Part shown: one piece after another, positions 38,068 to 47,478 of the stretch | How the letters are laid out: each line of letters begins with the position of its first letter | How positions within the stretch are numbered: the first letter of the stretch is position 1 | Assembly: GCF_001761465.1 (NCBI RefSeq) | Contig: NZ_CP017479.1 | Span: forward strand, 3,534,001 to 3,598,000 | Reading direction: 5' to 3' | Length of the DNA: 64,000 nucleotides | From: Flavobacterium gilvum | GTDB taxonomy: Bacteria; Bacteroidota; Bacteroidia; Flavobacteriales; Flavobacteriaceae | Translations under genes and position numbers: made by a program | Notes under the pieces: generated by a model | Told to the model about the DNA's origin: nothing | What the model saw: the letters and a program-made list of their open reading frames with translations, nothing else | Database searches by the model: none

Positions 38068-39219
38068 ATGAATCATACTAGAAAAAAATTAGTTGATGAA
38101 CTAATGCAAGAACAAGAACTCGGCGCTTTAATTTTTTGGAGACCCGAAGAGTTAGTCATGATGCTTGGTTACTATCCGTTGTGGGGATTGTCTTTTTTGG
38201 TTTATACAAATGATGAAAAGCCCGTTTTATTTGTGCCTCAGGCAGAACCCGATGATGTTTTACCGCCAGGAATTGAAATAAAAAAATTTCCGTGGGGAGA
38301 ATTATCCCCAATAAATCCTTGGAATGTTCTATTTGAAGAAATTCAAAAAGTACTGGATTCGAAAAACATTACAGGAAAAAAAATATCTTTTATACAAGAA
38401 AGAGGCGGTACAACTCCTTGCAGAATGTCTGGGGAGACTCCCCTACTTCCAGAGAATTTAATCAACAGTTTACTGAAAATAAACAACGGGAATTTTAAAG
38501 AATGTGATGGACCATTATTAAGTCTGTTTGAGTTCAAGACCGAGGATGATTTAAAAGGAATCAAGATTGCACATAAGGTTGTAGGTAAAGCTGTGGCCGT
38601 TTTTGAAAAAAATGCAGTTCCAGGAATGACAGAAGCTCGACTTGCTGCATTAATTGAATTTGAAATTGCAACAGCGATGGAAGACAGTGCCATTTTTTCG
38701 TCCAAAGGATGGCCTCAAGTCCAATCGGGGACAAATCTTGTTTATGGTGGCCGATTCAATCGCAGTACAGCAAAAACTATCAGCAATGGTGATCATGTAA
38801 TGCTCGAATTAGCTGCGTGTGTGAATGGATATTGGGTTGATATCACAAGAACTATCGCAGTTGGTGAAACTAACGACACCCAAAAAGAAATTTTTAAAAC
38901 CGTACAGGAAGCACAACAATTGGCAATAAAAACGATACGACCAGGAATATCCATGGCAGCTATCGATACCATTGCGAGAACTTACATAGAAAATGCAGGT
39001 TATGGAAAGTTTTTCAATCACGCTTTAGGGCATCATGTTGGTTTTAGATATCATGATGCGGGACAAGGATTCTCGCCTTTTAGCGCTGGAATTTTAAAGG
39101 AAGGTATGGTTTTGACCGTTGAACCGGGGATTTACGGTGAAGAATTAAAATCTGGCGTTCGAATTGAAGATAATCTTTTGGTAACCAAAGATGGTTATGA
39201 ATTGTTGTCAGACTATTGA
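38068..39219 (+). CDS. M24-family metallopeptidase homologue (Xaa-Pro dipeptidase/creatinase-like)
   Basis: 383 residues: creatinase-type N-terminal domain to about 150, then a pita-bread M24 domain. The five metal-ligand positions read Glu247, Asp258, His322, Glu352 and Glu367 (MLELAACVNGYWVD, ALGHHVGF, VEPGIYG, RIEDN); in true aminopeptidases the first is Asp. The Asp-to-Glu change may alter metal use. No signal peptide. Its place inside a sugar-acid cluster, 93 bp after the transporter, suggests it may be a non-peptidase member acting on another C-N bond, or a passenger; function is not settled. Confidence 0.82.
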   Translation: MNHTRKKLVDELMQEQELGALIFWRPEELVMMLGYYPLWGLSFLVYTNDEKPVLFVPQAEPDDVLPPGIEIKKFPWGELSPINPWNVLFEEIQKVLDSKNITGKKISFIQERGGTTPCRMSGETPLLPENLINSLLKINNGNFKECDGPLLSLFEFKTEDDLKGIKIAHKVVGKAVAVFEKNAVPGMTEARLAALIEFEIATAMEDSAIFSSKGWPQVQSGTNLVYGGRFNRSTAKTISNGDHVMLELAACVNGYWVDITRTIAVGETNDTQKEIFKTVQEAQQLAIKTIRPGISMAAIDTIARTYIENAGYGKFFNHALGHHVGFRYHDAGQGFSPFSAGILKEGMVLTVEPGIYGEELKSGVRIEDNLLVTKDGYELLSDY

Positions 39220-39263
39220 TTTTGTCATGAGTTATTGGATTTTCAACGAACCCAGTGTATTAT

Positions 39264-39282
39264 AAAAAAAAAAAAAAAAAAA
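39264..39282 (+). repeat. Poly-A tract of 19 bases before the SDR gene
   Basis: An uninterrupted run of 19 A ends 12 bp before the SDR start codon. Runs of this length slip easily, so spacing in the 5' region could vary between cells or between assemblies. Confidence 0.8.
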
Positions 39283-39294
39283 TGAACTAAAAGC

Positions 39295-40089
39295 ATGAAA
39301 AATACTATTGACCTAAAAGGGAAAACGGTATTGGTAACAGGAAGCAGCCAAGGAATTGGAGCCGGAATTTGTTCGGCAATGGCAGCTTGCGGAGCTAATA
39401 TTGTGATTAATTATTTAAAAAGTAAAGAAAGTGCCGAAGCTCTGGCGGCATCATTGCAAAATGACTATAAAATTAAGGCATTAACATTTCGTGCAGATGT
39501 TTCTGTAGAGGAAGATGTAGAGAAAATGTTTTTATTTATTGATGAAAATATGGGATCCGTAGATATTCTTGTCAATAATGCAGGATGTGAGACTATTGAT
39601 CATGCTGTTTCTTTGGATTTAAAAGAATGGGATCGCATATTTAATGTCAACCTGAGGGGAGCTTTTCATTGTGCCCAACTCGCAGGACAGCGAATGATGG
39701 AAAAAAATAGTGGCGTAATTATCAATATTTCTTCCATACATGATAAAGTACCAAGAAAAGGATTAGTGCATTACTGTTCATCAAAAGCAGCAATGAATAT
39801 GATGACAAAGTGTTTGGCGCTAGAATTGGCAGAATACAATATTAGGGTAATGACCGTTTCTCCAGGAGCAATAGAAACGGAGATGAACAGAGAAGAAATC
39901 AATGAATTTGGCCGAGAAAAGTTTAATACTTGGATTCCGGCTGGAAAAATAGGCATGGTAGAGGATGTTGCTTGGACATGTGCTTTTCTAGCCAGTGAAA
40001 AAGCCGCATATATGACCGCAACTGAATTTTATATCGACGGTGGTTACAAGGAAAGTACTGTTCAATACGATCCCCGCCCCAAAAAATAG
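39295..40089 (+). CDS. SDR oxidoreductase, sugar-dehydrogenase-like
   Basis: Cytoplasmic NAD(P)-dependent dehydrogenase of 264 residues, of the glucose-1-dehydrogenase/3-ketoacyl-reductase-like group: TGSSQGIG at 15-22, NNAG at 94-97, Ser147, Tyr160 and Lys164 (YCSSK), PGAIETEMN, and IDGGYKES near the C-terminus. Between a sugar porter and mannonate dehydratase, a role oxidising mannose to mannono-lactone, or interconverting fructuronate and mannonate, is plausible (inference). Stop and the following cupin start are 5 bp apart, so they are one operon. Confidence 0.85.
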   Translation: MKNTIDLKGKTVLVTGSSQGIGAGICSAMAACGANIVINYLKSKESAEALAASLQNDYKIKALTFRADVSVEEDVEKMFLFIDENMGSVDILVNNAGCETIDHAVSLDLKEWDRIFNVNLRGAFHCAQLAGQRMMEKNSGVIINISSIHDKVPRKGLVHYCSSKAAMNMMTKCLALELAEYNIRVMTVSPGAIETEMNREEINEFGREKFNTWIPAGKIGMVEDVAWTCAFLASEKAAYMTATEFYIDGGYKESTVQYDPRPKK

Positions 40090-40094
40090 TAGAA

Positions 40095-40511
40095 ATGAAC
40101 AAATCAGCAATTGAAACATATTATCACGATGGTGATGGATATAATCCTTTTTTTATAACCAATCATTGGCAGGTTGCCCAACTGAATTATTTACCGGAAT
40201 TAGGAATGCAAGCAATTAATAAATTAGAAATGCATGCAGCTACCGACGAAATTTTTATTCTTATAAAGGGAACAGCAATACTTATTCTAGAGTGTAAGGA
40301 AGAAGATGAACTGAGTTTTGAATTAACAAAAATGAAGGTTGGGGTCACTTATAATATTCCTTTGAAAGTTTGGCATGCTATTGCTTTGGATACGGATGCT
40401 GAAATAATAATTGTAGAGAAAAGTAATACTCATTTAGAAGATGTTACCTATAAAAATCTTTCACTCGCAGAACAGGAAAAACTCAACAAAGCCATTCGAG
40501 AACTTCTGTAA
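40095..40511 (+). CDS. Small cupin-domain protein
   Basis: 138 residues, one cupin barrel. HAATDEIFILIKGTAILIL resembles cupin motif 1 and YNIPLKVWHAIALD motif 2, with His at about 48 and 95; the second His of motif 1 is not obvious. No signal peptide. Could be a sugar-acid isomerase, lactone-binding or regulatory cupin. Five bp after the SDR gene and before an RraA-like aldolase, so probably part of the same catabolic pathway. Exact role unknown. Confidence 0.75.
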   Translation: MNKSAIETYYHDGDGYNPFFITNHWQVAQLNYLPELGMQAINKLEMHAATDEIFILIKGTAILILECKEEDELSFELTKMKVGVTYNIPLKVWHAIALDTDAEIIIVEKSNTHLEDVTYKNLSLAEQEKLNKAIRELL

Positions 40512-40581
40512 AAAATAAATAGAAAAAATAAAGAAAAACTAATAAGAGTCAAATTCAGACAAAAAATAAAAATAGTAAACT

Positions 40582-41244
40582 ATGAAATGGGAAAACGATT
40601 CGGAATTATTTGAATTATTTAAAAACGAATTATACACACCGGTGGTTGGGGATATCTTGGACGATTTAGGATATTATCATCAGTTTTTACCGCAACCAAT
40701 ACAGCCGATGCGTTTTGAAGATAAACTTGTAGGTCGTGCTATGCCAGTGCTTATGATTGATGTATTTGGTCCACAAAAAAAACCTTTTGGAAAGCTCACC
40801 GAAGCCTTAGATCAACTTTTGCCAAACGAAATATATGTAGCCACTGGAGGGACAATGCGCTGTGCGTACTGGGGAGAAATTCTTACGGCTACCGCCAAAA
40901 AAAGAGGAGCTGTAGGTGCTGTAATTGATGGTTTCCATAGAGATACACCGATGGTTTTGGAACAAAATTGGCCGGTATTCAGCAGAGGACGATTTGCTCA
41001 AGATTCAGGTGTGCGTACACAAGTTGTGGACTATCGATGTAATATCGAAATCGGAAACGTATGGATAACTCCCGGAGATTTGATTTTTGCAGACATGGAC
41101 GGTGTTTTGGTTATTCCAAAAAAAGTTGAAGAAGAAGTGATATTAAAAGCACTAGAAAAAGTCAGAGGCGAAAAATTAGTTAGAAAAGAAATAGAAAATG
41201 GTATGTCGAGTACCGATGCATTTTGTAAATATGGCATTCTTTAA
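40582..41244 (+). CDS. RraA-family protein, probable sugar-acid/hydroxy-oxo-acid aldolase
   Basis: 220 residues with the RraA/HMG-aldolase swivelling-domain fold: [13 protein letters not shown] at the N-terminus, [33 protein letters not shown] (Gly-rich substrate loop plus the DG.xRD motif, here DGFHRD), [16 protein letters not shown]. Family members include divalent-metal aldolases that release pyruvate from 4-hydroxy-2-oxo acids, as well as RNase E inhibitors. In this sugar-acid cluster, just before mannonate dehydratase, an aldolase acting on 2-keto-3-deoxygluconate or a related keto-acid is a testable assignment, not established. Confidence 0.82.
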   Translation: MKWENDSELFELFKNELYTPVVGDILDDLGYYHQFLPQPIQPMRFEDKLVGRAMPVLMIDVFGPQKKPFGKLTEALDQLLPNEIYVATGGTMRCAYWGEILTATAKKRGAVGAVIDGFHRDTPMVLEQNWPVFSRGRFAQDSGVRTQVVDYRCNIEIGNVWITPGDLIFADMDGVLVIPKKVEEEVILKALEKVRGEKLVRKEIENGMSSTDAFCKYGIL

Positions 41245-41277
41245 AAAGAGTTATGCCTATCAAAAAATAGAATTACT

Positions 41278-42333
41278 ATGAAACTAGGATTGGGACTATA
41301 TCACCATATGCTCAATAAAGAGCATTATGCTTTTGCAAAGCAATGTGGTTGTACACATGTAGTAATACATCTTGTCGATTATTTTAATAAAGGAAACCAG
41401 GGGAATAAAAATGACCAACCAATAGGTGACGGAAGTGGTTGGGGCATTGCCGGAAAATCAAAAAATCTATGGGAAGTAGATGAATTGCTTCGAATAAAAA
41501 AAGAAATAAATGATGCGGGTCTGGAATGGGGAGCCATAGAAAACTTTGATCCCGCCGATTGGCATGACATCCTATTAGACGGCCCAAAAAAGAAACAACA
41601 AATAGAGGAAATTAAAAGGCTGATCCGTAATGTAGGAAAGGCTGGTATTCCCGTTATTGGATACAATTTTAGTTTAGCGGGTGTATGCAGTAGAACCACT
41701 GGCCCTTTTGCCAGAGGTGGTGCCAACTCTGTTGGGATGGACGGCGTAGATGAACGCCCTATTCCCAATGGAATGGTTTGGAATATGGTTTATGACGAAA
41801 ACGCTCCAAACGGCGTAATTCCAAATGTCTCGCATGAAATATTATGGCAACGTTTAGAATATTTTCTTAACGAAATAATCCCCGTTGCAGAAGAAGCGGG
41901 CGTAGTTTTGGCAGCACATCCAGATGATCCACCTATGCCAGTAGTTAGAAACACTCCCCGATTGGTTTATCAGCCGAGTATGTACAAAAAATTATTGGAT
42001 ATTAATCCTAGCAAAAATAATGCATTAGAATTTTGTCTTGGTTCCATTGCCGAAATGACTGAGGGAGATGTCTATGAGGCAACCGAAACATACGCTGATA
42101 CTATTGCGTATATTCATTTCAGAAATGTAAAAGGTAAAGTGCCATTTTATAAAGAAGTCTTTGTCGATGAGGGCGATATTGATATGATTAAGATTCTTCG
42201 CATTTTGAAAGAAAAAAAATTCGAAGGAATTCTTATCCCCGATCATACTCCACAAATGACTTGCGAGGGATCTTGGTATGCTGGAATGGCTTATGCTCTG
42301 GGATATATGAAAGCCGCAATGAAATTGATATAA
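41278..42333 (+). CDS. uxuA: Mannonate dehydratase
   Basis: Cytoplasmic enzyme that removes water from D-mannonate to give 2-keto-3-deoxy-D-gluconate. 351 residues with UxuA TIM-barrel signatures: IPVIGYNFSLAGVCSRT, FARGGA, NGMVWNMVYDE, VVLAAHPDDPP, LEFCLGSIAEM, YIHFRNVKGK, ILIPDHTPQM. Metal ligands should be in HPDDPP, FCLGS, HFRN and DHTP. It closes the + strand run that begins with GH38; the strong terminator right after it marks the end. Its partner UxuB (fructuronate reductase) is not present, so mannonate may come from a different oxidation here. Confidence 0.93.
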   Translation: MKLGLGLYHHMLNKEHYAFAKQCGCTHVVIHLVDYFNKGNQGNKNDQPIGDGSGWGIAGKSKNLWEVDELLRIKKEINDAGLEWGAIENFDPADWHDILLDGPKKKQQIEEIKRLIRNVGKAGIPVIGYNFSLAGVCSRTTGPFARGGANSVGMDGVDERPIPNGMVWNMVYDENAPNGVIPNVSHEILWQRLEYFLNEIIPVAEEAGVVLAAHPDDPPMPVVRNTPRLVYQPSMYKKLLDINPSKNNALEFCLGSIAEMTEGDVYEATETYADTIAYIHFRNVKGKVPFYKEVFVDEGDIDMIKILRILKEKKFEGILIPDHTPQMTCEGSWYAGMAYALGYMKAAMKLI

Positions 42334-42353
42334 CGATTCGATTTTTTGATATA

Positions 42354-42390
42354 AAAAACCTCCAAAATCATCTGATTTTGGAGGTTTTTG
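42354..42390. terminator. Bidirectional terminator after uxuA
   Basis: aaaaacctccaaaatca pairs perfectly with tgattttggaggttttt around two bases. Serves uxuA (+) and the M16 protease gene (-). A partial repeat, gattttggaggtcc, follows at once. Confidence 0.9.
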
Positions 42391-42463
42391 ATTTTGGAGG
42401 TCCTTATAAACCTCTTTACTAAATCATTTATTGAATTCATTTACACTATAAGTCATACTTAAC

Positions 42464-45277
42464 CTATAATTTTTCAGGCATCAAAATTCCAACAACTTTG
42501 TCATTTGTCAAATACTTTTTGGCAACTACCTGAATTTCTTTTGCAGATAAAGCATTTATTTTTTCCTCAAATTTTAAAACATCTTCAGAGGAATTTCCGT
42601 TAATAAATGATTTTGTAAAGTTGGTCATCCAAAATTCATTTTCTTTGCTTTGTTTCTTGAAATCTAACAATTCAGCTTCTTTAAATTTTGTCAAATCTTT
42701 TGCTTCGGGACCATTAGTAATAATTTTTTGTAGTTCGTTTAGGGCGGATGCAGTTAGTTTTTCTGCATTGTCAGAACCACAAGGAAATGAAATGGAAAAA
42801 TTATAAGATCCATTTGGTATTTTACTCATTCTTCCTGATGCATTAACGCCATATACACCACTTTCATTTTCTCGCAATTGCTCGGTTAATTTGATAGTAA
42901 GAATATCACCAAGTGCCTGCAAAGCTAAGGCTTCTTTTGGTGTGTAAACAGCATCTCCATAATACATTATTACAACAGTGCTTTTGGGATCTGCCCCTTT
43001 ATTAACTATTTTTTTTAGATCTCCCTTCAACATTCTATAACCTAAATCGATTGCTTTTTCTTTCTTTTCCGTTGAAGGCAATGACCCAATATATTTAGTT
43101 GCATAACCTTCCATTATTTTATCATCAATATTTCCAACAAAATAAAATTCGAAATCACTGGCATTTGCAAAACGCTCTTTGTATTTGTTGTATGCCAATG
43201 TATAATCAGTTTCAGCCCATGTTTTTTCTGTTGGAATAAGTCCGTTGAATCTTGGGTTTTCCTTATTTAAATAGCCAAATAGCTCTTTTTGGAAATAAAA
43301 ATTTGGCTGAGATTCCATGTTTTTATAAAAGGCAGATTGTTTTTGTTTGTAACCTTCAAATGCCTCTAAATCCAAATTTAAATCTGTAAAATAAGCATAC
43401 GTCATTTGAAATAAATACTCCAAATCTTTTGGCGTAGCACGACCTCTCACACCTTCAGTACTTTCTCCTATATATGGATAAGCGTTGGCGATTTTCCCTG
43501 TCATAAATTTGTTGATGTCATTCAGCTTTAAACCTGAGAAACCAGCTTGAGTCAAAGCTGCATTGGCGAACTGGACTTTTTTCATTTCTTCATTTGAATA
43601 TAAATTACTTCCTCCTAAACTTATGGCTTCAAACTGTATCTCATCATTTTTGAAATCTGTTTTTTTATAAGTTACTTTAGCCCCATTTGACAAGAATAAC
43701 GTTTTGGTTCCCAATTTTTCATTACTTTCACGCTTAACAATACTCCCCGGTTTTACTTCGTTTCTCAGTAAACTTTTGGCAAGAGTTCCATCCTCGTATT
43801 GTTTAATCTCATCAATATTTACTTTCATTGCATTAAGAACCTCTTCCTCCGAAGGTTTTTTAAGACTGTCTTTTTCCGGTCCAGTCAAAATAACAACTCT
43901 GTTATCGTCTTTTATATAATTCTTAATAAGTAAGTTTACATCGTTCAAATCAATGCTGGGCAATATTTCTTTTATTCTGCTATATCTCCATTCAATCCCT
44001 GGTACCGGTTTGTTTTCAAGAAAAATTGATTGCAATTCTTCTACATAATTTGAAGAATTGGTTTTGTCCCTTTCATTGTAATACGATTCATAGTATGACA
44101 AAAATTGATGTTTTGCACGCTCTAATTCATTTTCTGAAAAACCATATTTCTTTACTCGTTCATTTTCGGTTACAAGAACTTTCAATGCTTCCAATTGTTT
44201 TCCCTCCTGTGACATAGCAAAAGATTGGTAGCCCTCTTTTGTTCTAGCCAAAGTTTTTCCATGAAATGAATATCCGTAAGTAAAAGGCGGCGTTGGAGAA
44301 TTTGTTAACTCATTTAAACGAGTATTTAGCATCGTAGTAAACAAACCTTCTGTCAGTTGATCTTTAAAATCTTTAAGCGTTACTTTAGATTTAGGCGAAC
44401 TATAATCTTTATAAATTAATTGTACCTGAGCATTGGATGCTTCTTTGTCACTCTCAACGGCAACAAAAGTTTCTTTGTGATTAGGGACGTCATATATTTC
44501 TCTTAATTTTTCATTTTTAGGATTTTTATAGCTTGAAAAATGAGCAATCACTTTCTTCTCCATTTCGTCAACGTTAATATCCCCTACAATGATAATACTC
44601 ATCAAATTGGGGCGATACCAATCTTTATAAAAACTAACTAATTTGTCGTATTTAAAATTTTCTATAACTTCTTTTTTACCAATTGGCAAGCGGTCTGCAT
44701 AACGAGACTTATACATCATTTTTGGCAGATAACGATCAAGCATTCTTTTCCCTGCACCCAAACCCAAACGGTATTCTTCTAAGACTACTCCCCTTTCCTT
44801 ATCGATTTCATCAGATGTCAAATTAGCGTTAAAAGCCCAATCTTCTATAATGTTGAATCCATTTTCAAGTTTTTCAGGGCTATCAGACGGGATTGGCAAA
44901 AAGTAAACCGTTTCGTCAAAACTGGTATAAGCATTTAAATGTTGACCGAACTTAACACCAATGCCCTGGAGATAATCGACCAATTTGTTTTTTGGGAAAT
45001 GCTTAGTTCCGTTAAAGTTCATGTGCTCCATAAAGTGAGCCAGTCCACGTTGGTCTTCATTTTCCAGAATTGATCCCGCATTGACAACCAGTCGTAAATC
45101 GACTTTGTTTTCTGGTTTGCTGTTTTTCTTGATGTAATAAGTTAAACCGTTTTTAAGTTTTCCCGTTTTTATGCTAGGATCAAAAGGGATAGCTTTCGAA
45201 TAATCAATTTCCTGCGCAAAAAAAGTTGCTGGAATCAACAACAATAACCCAAAGGCTACTTTAATAATTTGTTTCAT
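42464..45277 (-). CDS. M16-family zinc protease (pitrilysin/insulinase type), exported
   Basis: 937 residues, signal peptide about 1-21 (TFFAQ). Inverted zinc motif His81-x-x-Glu84-His85 (HFMEH) and the downstream Glu161 in KERGVVLEEYR complete the site. A second, inactive-like M16 half follows from about 520 on, as in full-length pitrilysin proteins. Expected to degrade peptides in the periplasm or at the outer membrane. Last gene of a minus-strand run with the transglutaminase-like lipoprotein (54 bp away) and signal peptidase (44 bp further), so probably co-transcribed. Confidence 0.92.
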   Translation of the reverse strand: MKQIIKVAFGLLLLIPATFFAQEIDYSKAIPFDPSIKTGKLKNGLTYYIKKNSKPENKVDLRLVVNAGSILENEDQRGLAHFMEHMNFNGTKHFPKNKLVDYLQGIGVKFGQHLNAYTSFDETVYFLPIPSDSPEKLENGFNIIEDWAFNANLTSDEIDKERGVVLEEYRLGLGAGKRMLDRYLPKMMYKSRYADRLPIGKKEVIENFKYDKLVSFYKDWYRPNLMSIIIVGDINVDEMEKKVIAHFSSYKNPKNEKLREIYDVPNHKETFVAVESDKEASNAQVQLIYKDYSSPKSKVTLKDFKDQLTEGLFTTMLNTRLNELTNSPTPPFTYGYSFHGKTLARTKEGYQSFAMSQEGKQLEALKVLVTENERVKKYGFSENELERAKHQFLSYYESYYNERDKTNSSNYVEELQSIFLENKPVPGIEWRYSRIKEILPSIDLNDVNLLIKNYIKDDNRVVILTGPEKDSLKKPSEEEVLNAMKVNIDEIKQYEDGTLAKSLLRNEVKPGSIVKRESNEKLGTKTLFLSNGAKVTYKKTDFKNDEIQFEAISLGGSNLYSNEEMKKVQFANAALTQAGFSGLKLNDINKFMTGKIANAYPYIGESTEGVRGRATPKDLEYLFQMTYAYFTDLNLDLEAFEGYKQKQSAFYKNMESQPNFYFQKELFGYLNKENPRFNGLIPTEKTWAETDYTLAYNKYKERFANASDFEFYFVGNIDDKIMEGYATKYIGSLPSTEKKEKAIDLGYRMLKGDLKKIVNKGADPKSTVVIMYYGDAVYTPKEALALQALGDILTIKLTEQLRENESGVYGVNASGRMSKIPNGSYNFSISFPCGSDNAEKLTASALNELQKIITNGPEAKDLTKFKEAELLDFKKQSKENEFWMTNFTKSFINGNSSEDVLKFEEKINALSAKEIQVVAKKYLTNDKVVGILMPEKL

Positions 45278-45331
45278 AAATATTTGTTTTAAGTTTTATA
45301 TAATAAGCATTTTGTTTTTTATAAGTATTTA

Positions 45332-47434
45332 TCACCACCAAACTTGCTTTCCTTTTTCATAAGTAAAAATTCTTTCCTCTTTTCCTTCATCTATGCAGTG
45401 TAGAAGCAATATTGCATTTTTTGGTACATTATGAAAGGTCAAGGAATAAGTTTTTGCCTTTTGTTTTCCCAATGACGACCATCCATTAGTCTTCCAATAA
45501 TATAGTTCGTAGGTTAACTCAGGTAAAACATTATTTCCATCATTTTGAGGACAAAAGCCAATCGAATCAATGGTCTTAGGGGACTTAAAATCTAGTCCCA
45601 ACCAACAATCCGATTGATCTGAGTTTTTGTACGAGGCGAATTTTGGCAGAGCATAGGTTAGTGTGTTTTGGTCAAAACATTTGTTCGCTTCGACAATATC
45701 TAGACCTTTTGAAAAAAGAACCTTTCCCTGTACCAAAATACTGCCCTCTTTCTTAGTTTTCTCAAAACAAACAATCTCAGCAAGTCTTCTTGGTTCTATT
45801 GCGGGAAACCCATCTTCTTCTTTAGGAATTTCCTCTATGTTTAAATCTGCCTTTGGGAAAAGAAACCGTATGTACCTGTATTTATGCTTCAGCGATGTGA
45901 AAATTACATTCATATAGGCTTTCGCCACTTCGGAAACTTTGTAAATTGTTTTGTGTTTGATAAAGTCTTTATTGTTTGCAACCTGTATCTCACTACCAAT
46001 CAACGCCTTTGAAAAGGCAATATGTTGAGGATTAGGAGGAAACTTCCTTGTTATCTGAATCGTTTCTCTTTTATTCGTATTTCCAAGAGGTTGCACAGTG
46101 CCATCGGGATTAAGGAGAAAAGGATTGTTCGCAGATAGTAATTCTCCATTTTTATAAAAACCCGTCATATAAACGATATCTCTCCCCATACCTCTAAATA
46201 TAGCCTTATTTTTTTGAATTTCAGCCCACTGAACAGGGCACCATTGTCCATTGTTAAACACGCAAATCCAGAGATAAAAAGTATTTTCAGGTATTGACTT
46301 ACCAAGAGAAACTTCTATGTCAGTAGTAACGAAATATGAGGATGATACATCTTTTTGCTTATTGGTCCTAAAAAAAGTTGGAATGTCTTCGATGTTCATT
46401 CGTTCATCTCCAAAGGGGCCAGCTGGCTGGGAAGCGTATGAGTAACGAAAAACTTTGGGTAACCTAAAAGCCCCCCACAATTTATCTATGCTCACATTGT
46501 TATATATCCGTTTGTATTTCCACCGATCCCGATCCCAGAATGATTCAAAAGCAAGGGATTTATTATTATTTAGGATGATGCTATTCCAGGAATGTCCGTT
46601 GCTCGCGTTGCCCCATACAGGTACGTAATCAATACTTGAAGGTATACCTACGGATGACAATAGTAGTGTATTGAACCAACACCTAGTTTCGCAAGTACCT
46701 CTTTTTGAAACAAGTAAGTCTCCCAGTTTCAAGTATTGAAAATCTGACAAAATCGTACCGGTATGCTTAATACCACGGGACTTAAATTCGTTATATTGAT
46801 ACATGATTGAGTCGACCATGTTCTCAACAGTTTGCGACGGCAAAACATAGCTTCGTTTTATCGAATCGTTTTTAAAATAAGGCAGCCAATTTTCTATACT
46901 TATTCCATCTTTTTTACGGTAGGGTAAGATATATTCGCAAAAAGTTTCAAAATTAATGTCCATCATTTTTTGACCCTTACGCCAAGCAGAAAAAGCATAT
47001 TCGATATGATTAATTAAATAATCAGCTTTTATATTAGTAATATCGGGTAAAATAGGTTTGCCATAAATCGTCTGTCCAAAATCATGGATTTTTTTTAATT
47101 CATTCCATTTATTTTGCATAATCTCGTTATATTGAAAAGATGGATCACGTTTCTGACACTGGATTAGCGAATCATAACTATGCAAAATCGGTCGATAATA
47201 ATGAAGGGAAGTAGTATCCAATGAATAATGTCCCGGCATATTTTCAATTAAAAAATAAGCAGCCTTCAGTTTCAGACTGTCTTTAGGCAATTGATAATGA
47301 TTGATCACCTTTTCAAGTTCGGTACGATTATTACCAGCTAGCTTCAAAGCTTCTTCAATCTTTTTGGCCTTTTGATTACAACATACAAACAATAGTGAGA
47401 AACAAGCCAACCAAAATTTTTTTTTTAAAATCAT
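45332..47434 (-). CDS. Transglutaminase-like lipoprotein with C-terminal beta domain
   Basis: 700 residues; short signal sequence with lipobox FVCC and following NQK. The middle has a transglutaminase/papain-like core: Cys248 in KRGTCETRCW, GIPSSIDYV, His281 in NGHSWNS and an acidic residue in FESFWD, in the order expected of the fold. The C-terminal ~130 residues (CWLGLDFKSPKTIDSIGFCPQNDG...YELYYWKTNGWSSLG) look like an F5/8-type (discoidin-like) carbohydrate- or surface-binding domain. Probably an exported peptidase or cross-linking enzyme. Lies between signal peptidase and the M16 protease in one run. Confidence 0.78.
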   Translation of the reverse strand: MILKKKFWLACFSLLFVCCNQKAKKIEEALKLAGNNRTELEKVINHYQLPKDSLKLKAAYFLIENMPGHYSLDTTSLHYYRPILHSYDSLIQCQKRDPSFQYNEIMQNKWNELKKIHDFGQTIYGKPILPDITNIKADYLINHIEYAFSAWRKGQKMMDINFETFCEYILPYRKKDGISIENWLPYFKNDSIKRSYVLPSQTVENMVDSIMYQYNEFKSRGIKHTGTILSDFQYLKLGDLLVSKRGTCETRCWFNTLLLSSVGIPSSIDYVPVWGNASNGHSWNSIILNNNKSLAFESFWDRDRWKYKRIYNNVSIDKLWGAFRLPKVFRYSYASQPAGPFGDERMNIEDIPTFFRTNKQKDVSSSYFVTTDIEVSLGKSIPENTFYLWICVFNNGQWCPVQWAEIQKNKAIFRGMGRDIVYMTGFYKNGELLSANNPFLLNPDGTVQPLGNTNKRETIQITRKFPPNPQHIAFSKALIGSEIQVANNKDFIKHKTIYKVSEVAKAYMNVIFTSLKHKYRYIRFLFPKADLNIEEIPKEEDGFPAIEPRRLAEIVCFEKTKKEGSILVQGKVLFSKGLDIVEANKCFDQNTLTYALPKFASYKNSDQSDCWLGLDFKSPKTIDSIGFCPQNDGNNVLPELTYELYYWKTNGWSSLGKQKAKTYSLTFHNVPKNAILLLHCIDEGKEERIFTYEKGKQVWW

Positions 47435-47478
47435 ATAAAACGTTGTTATCTTATTGAAAATTAGAATAGACTTAATTC

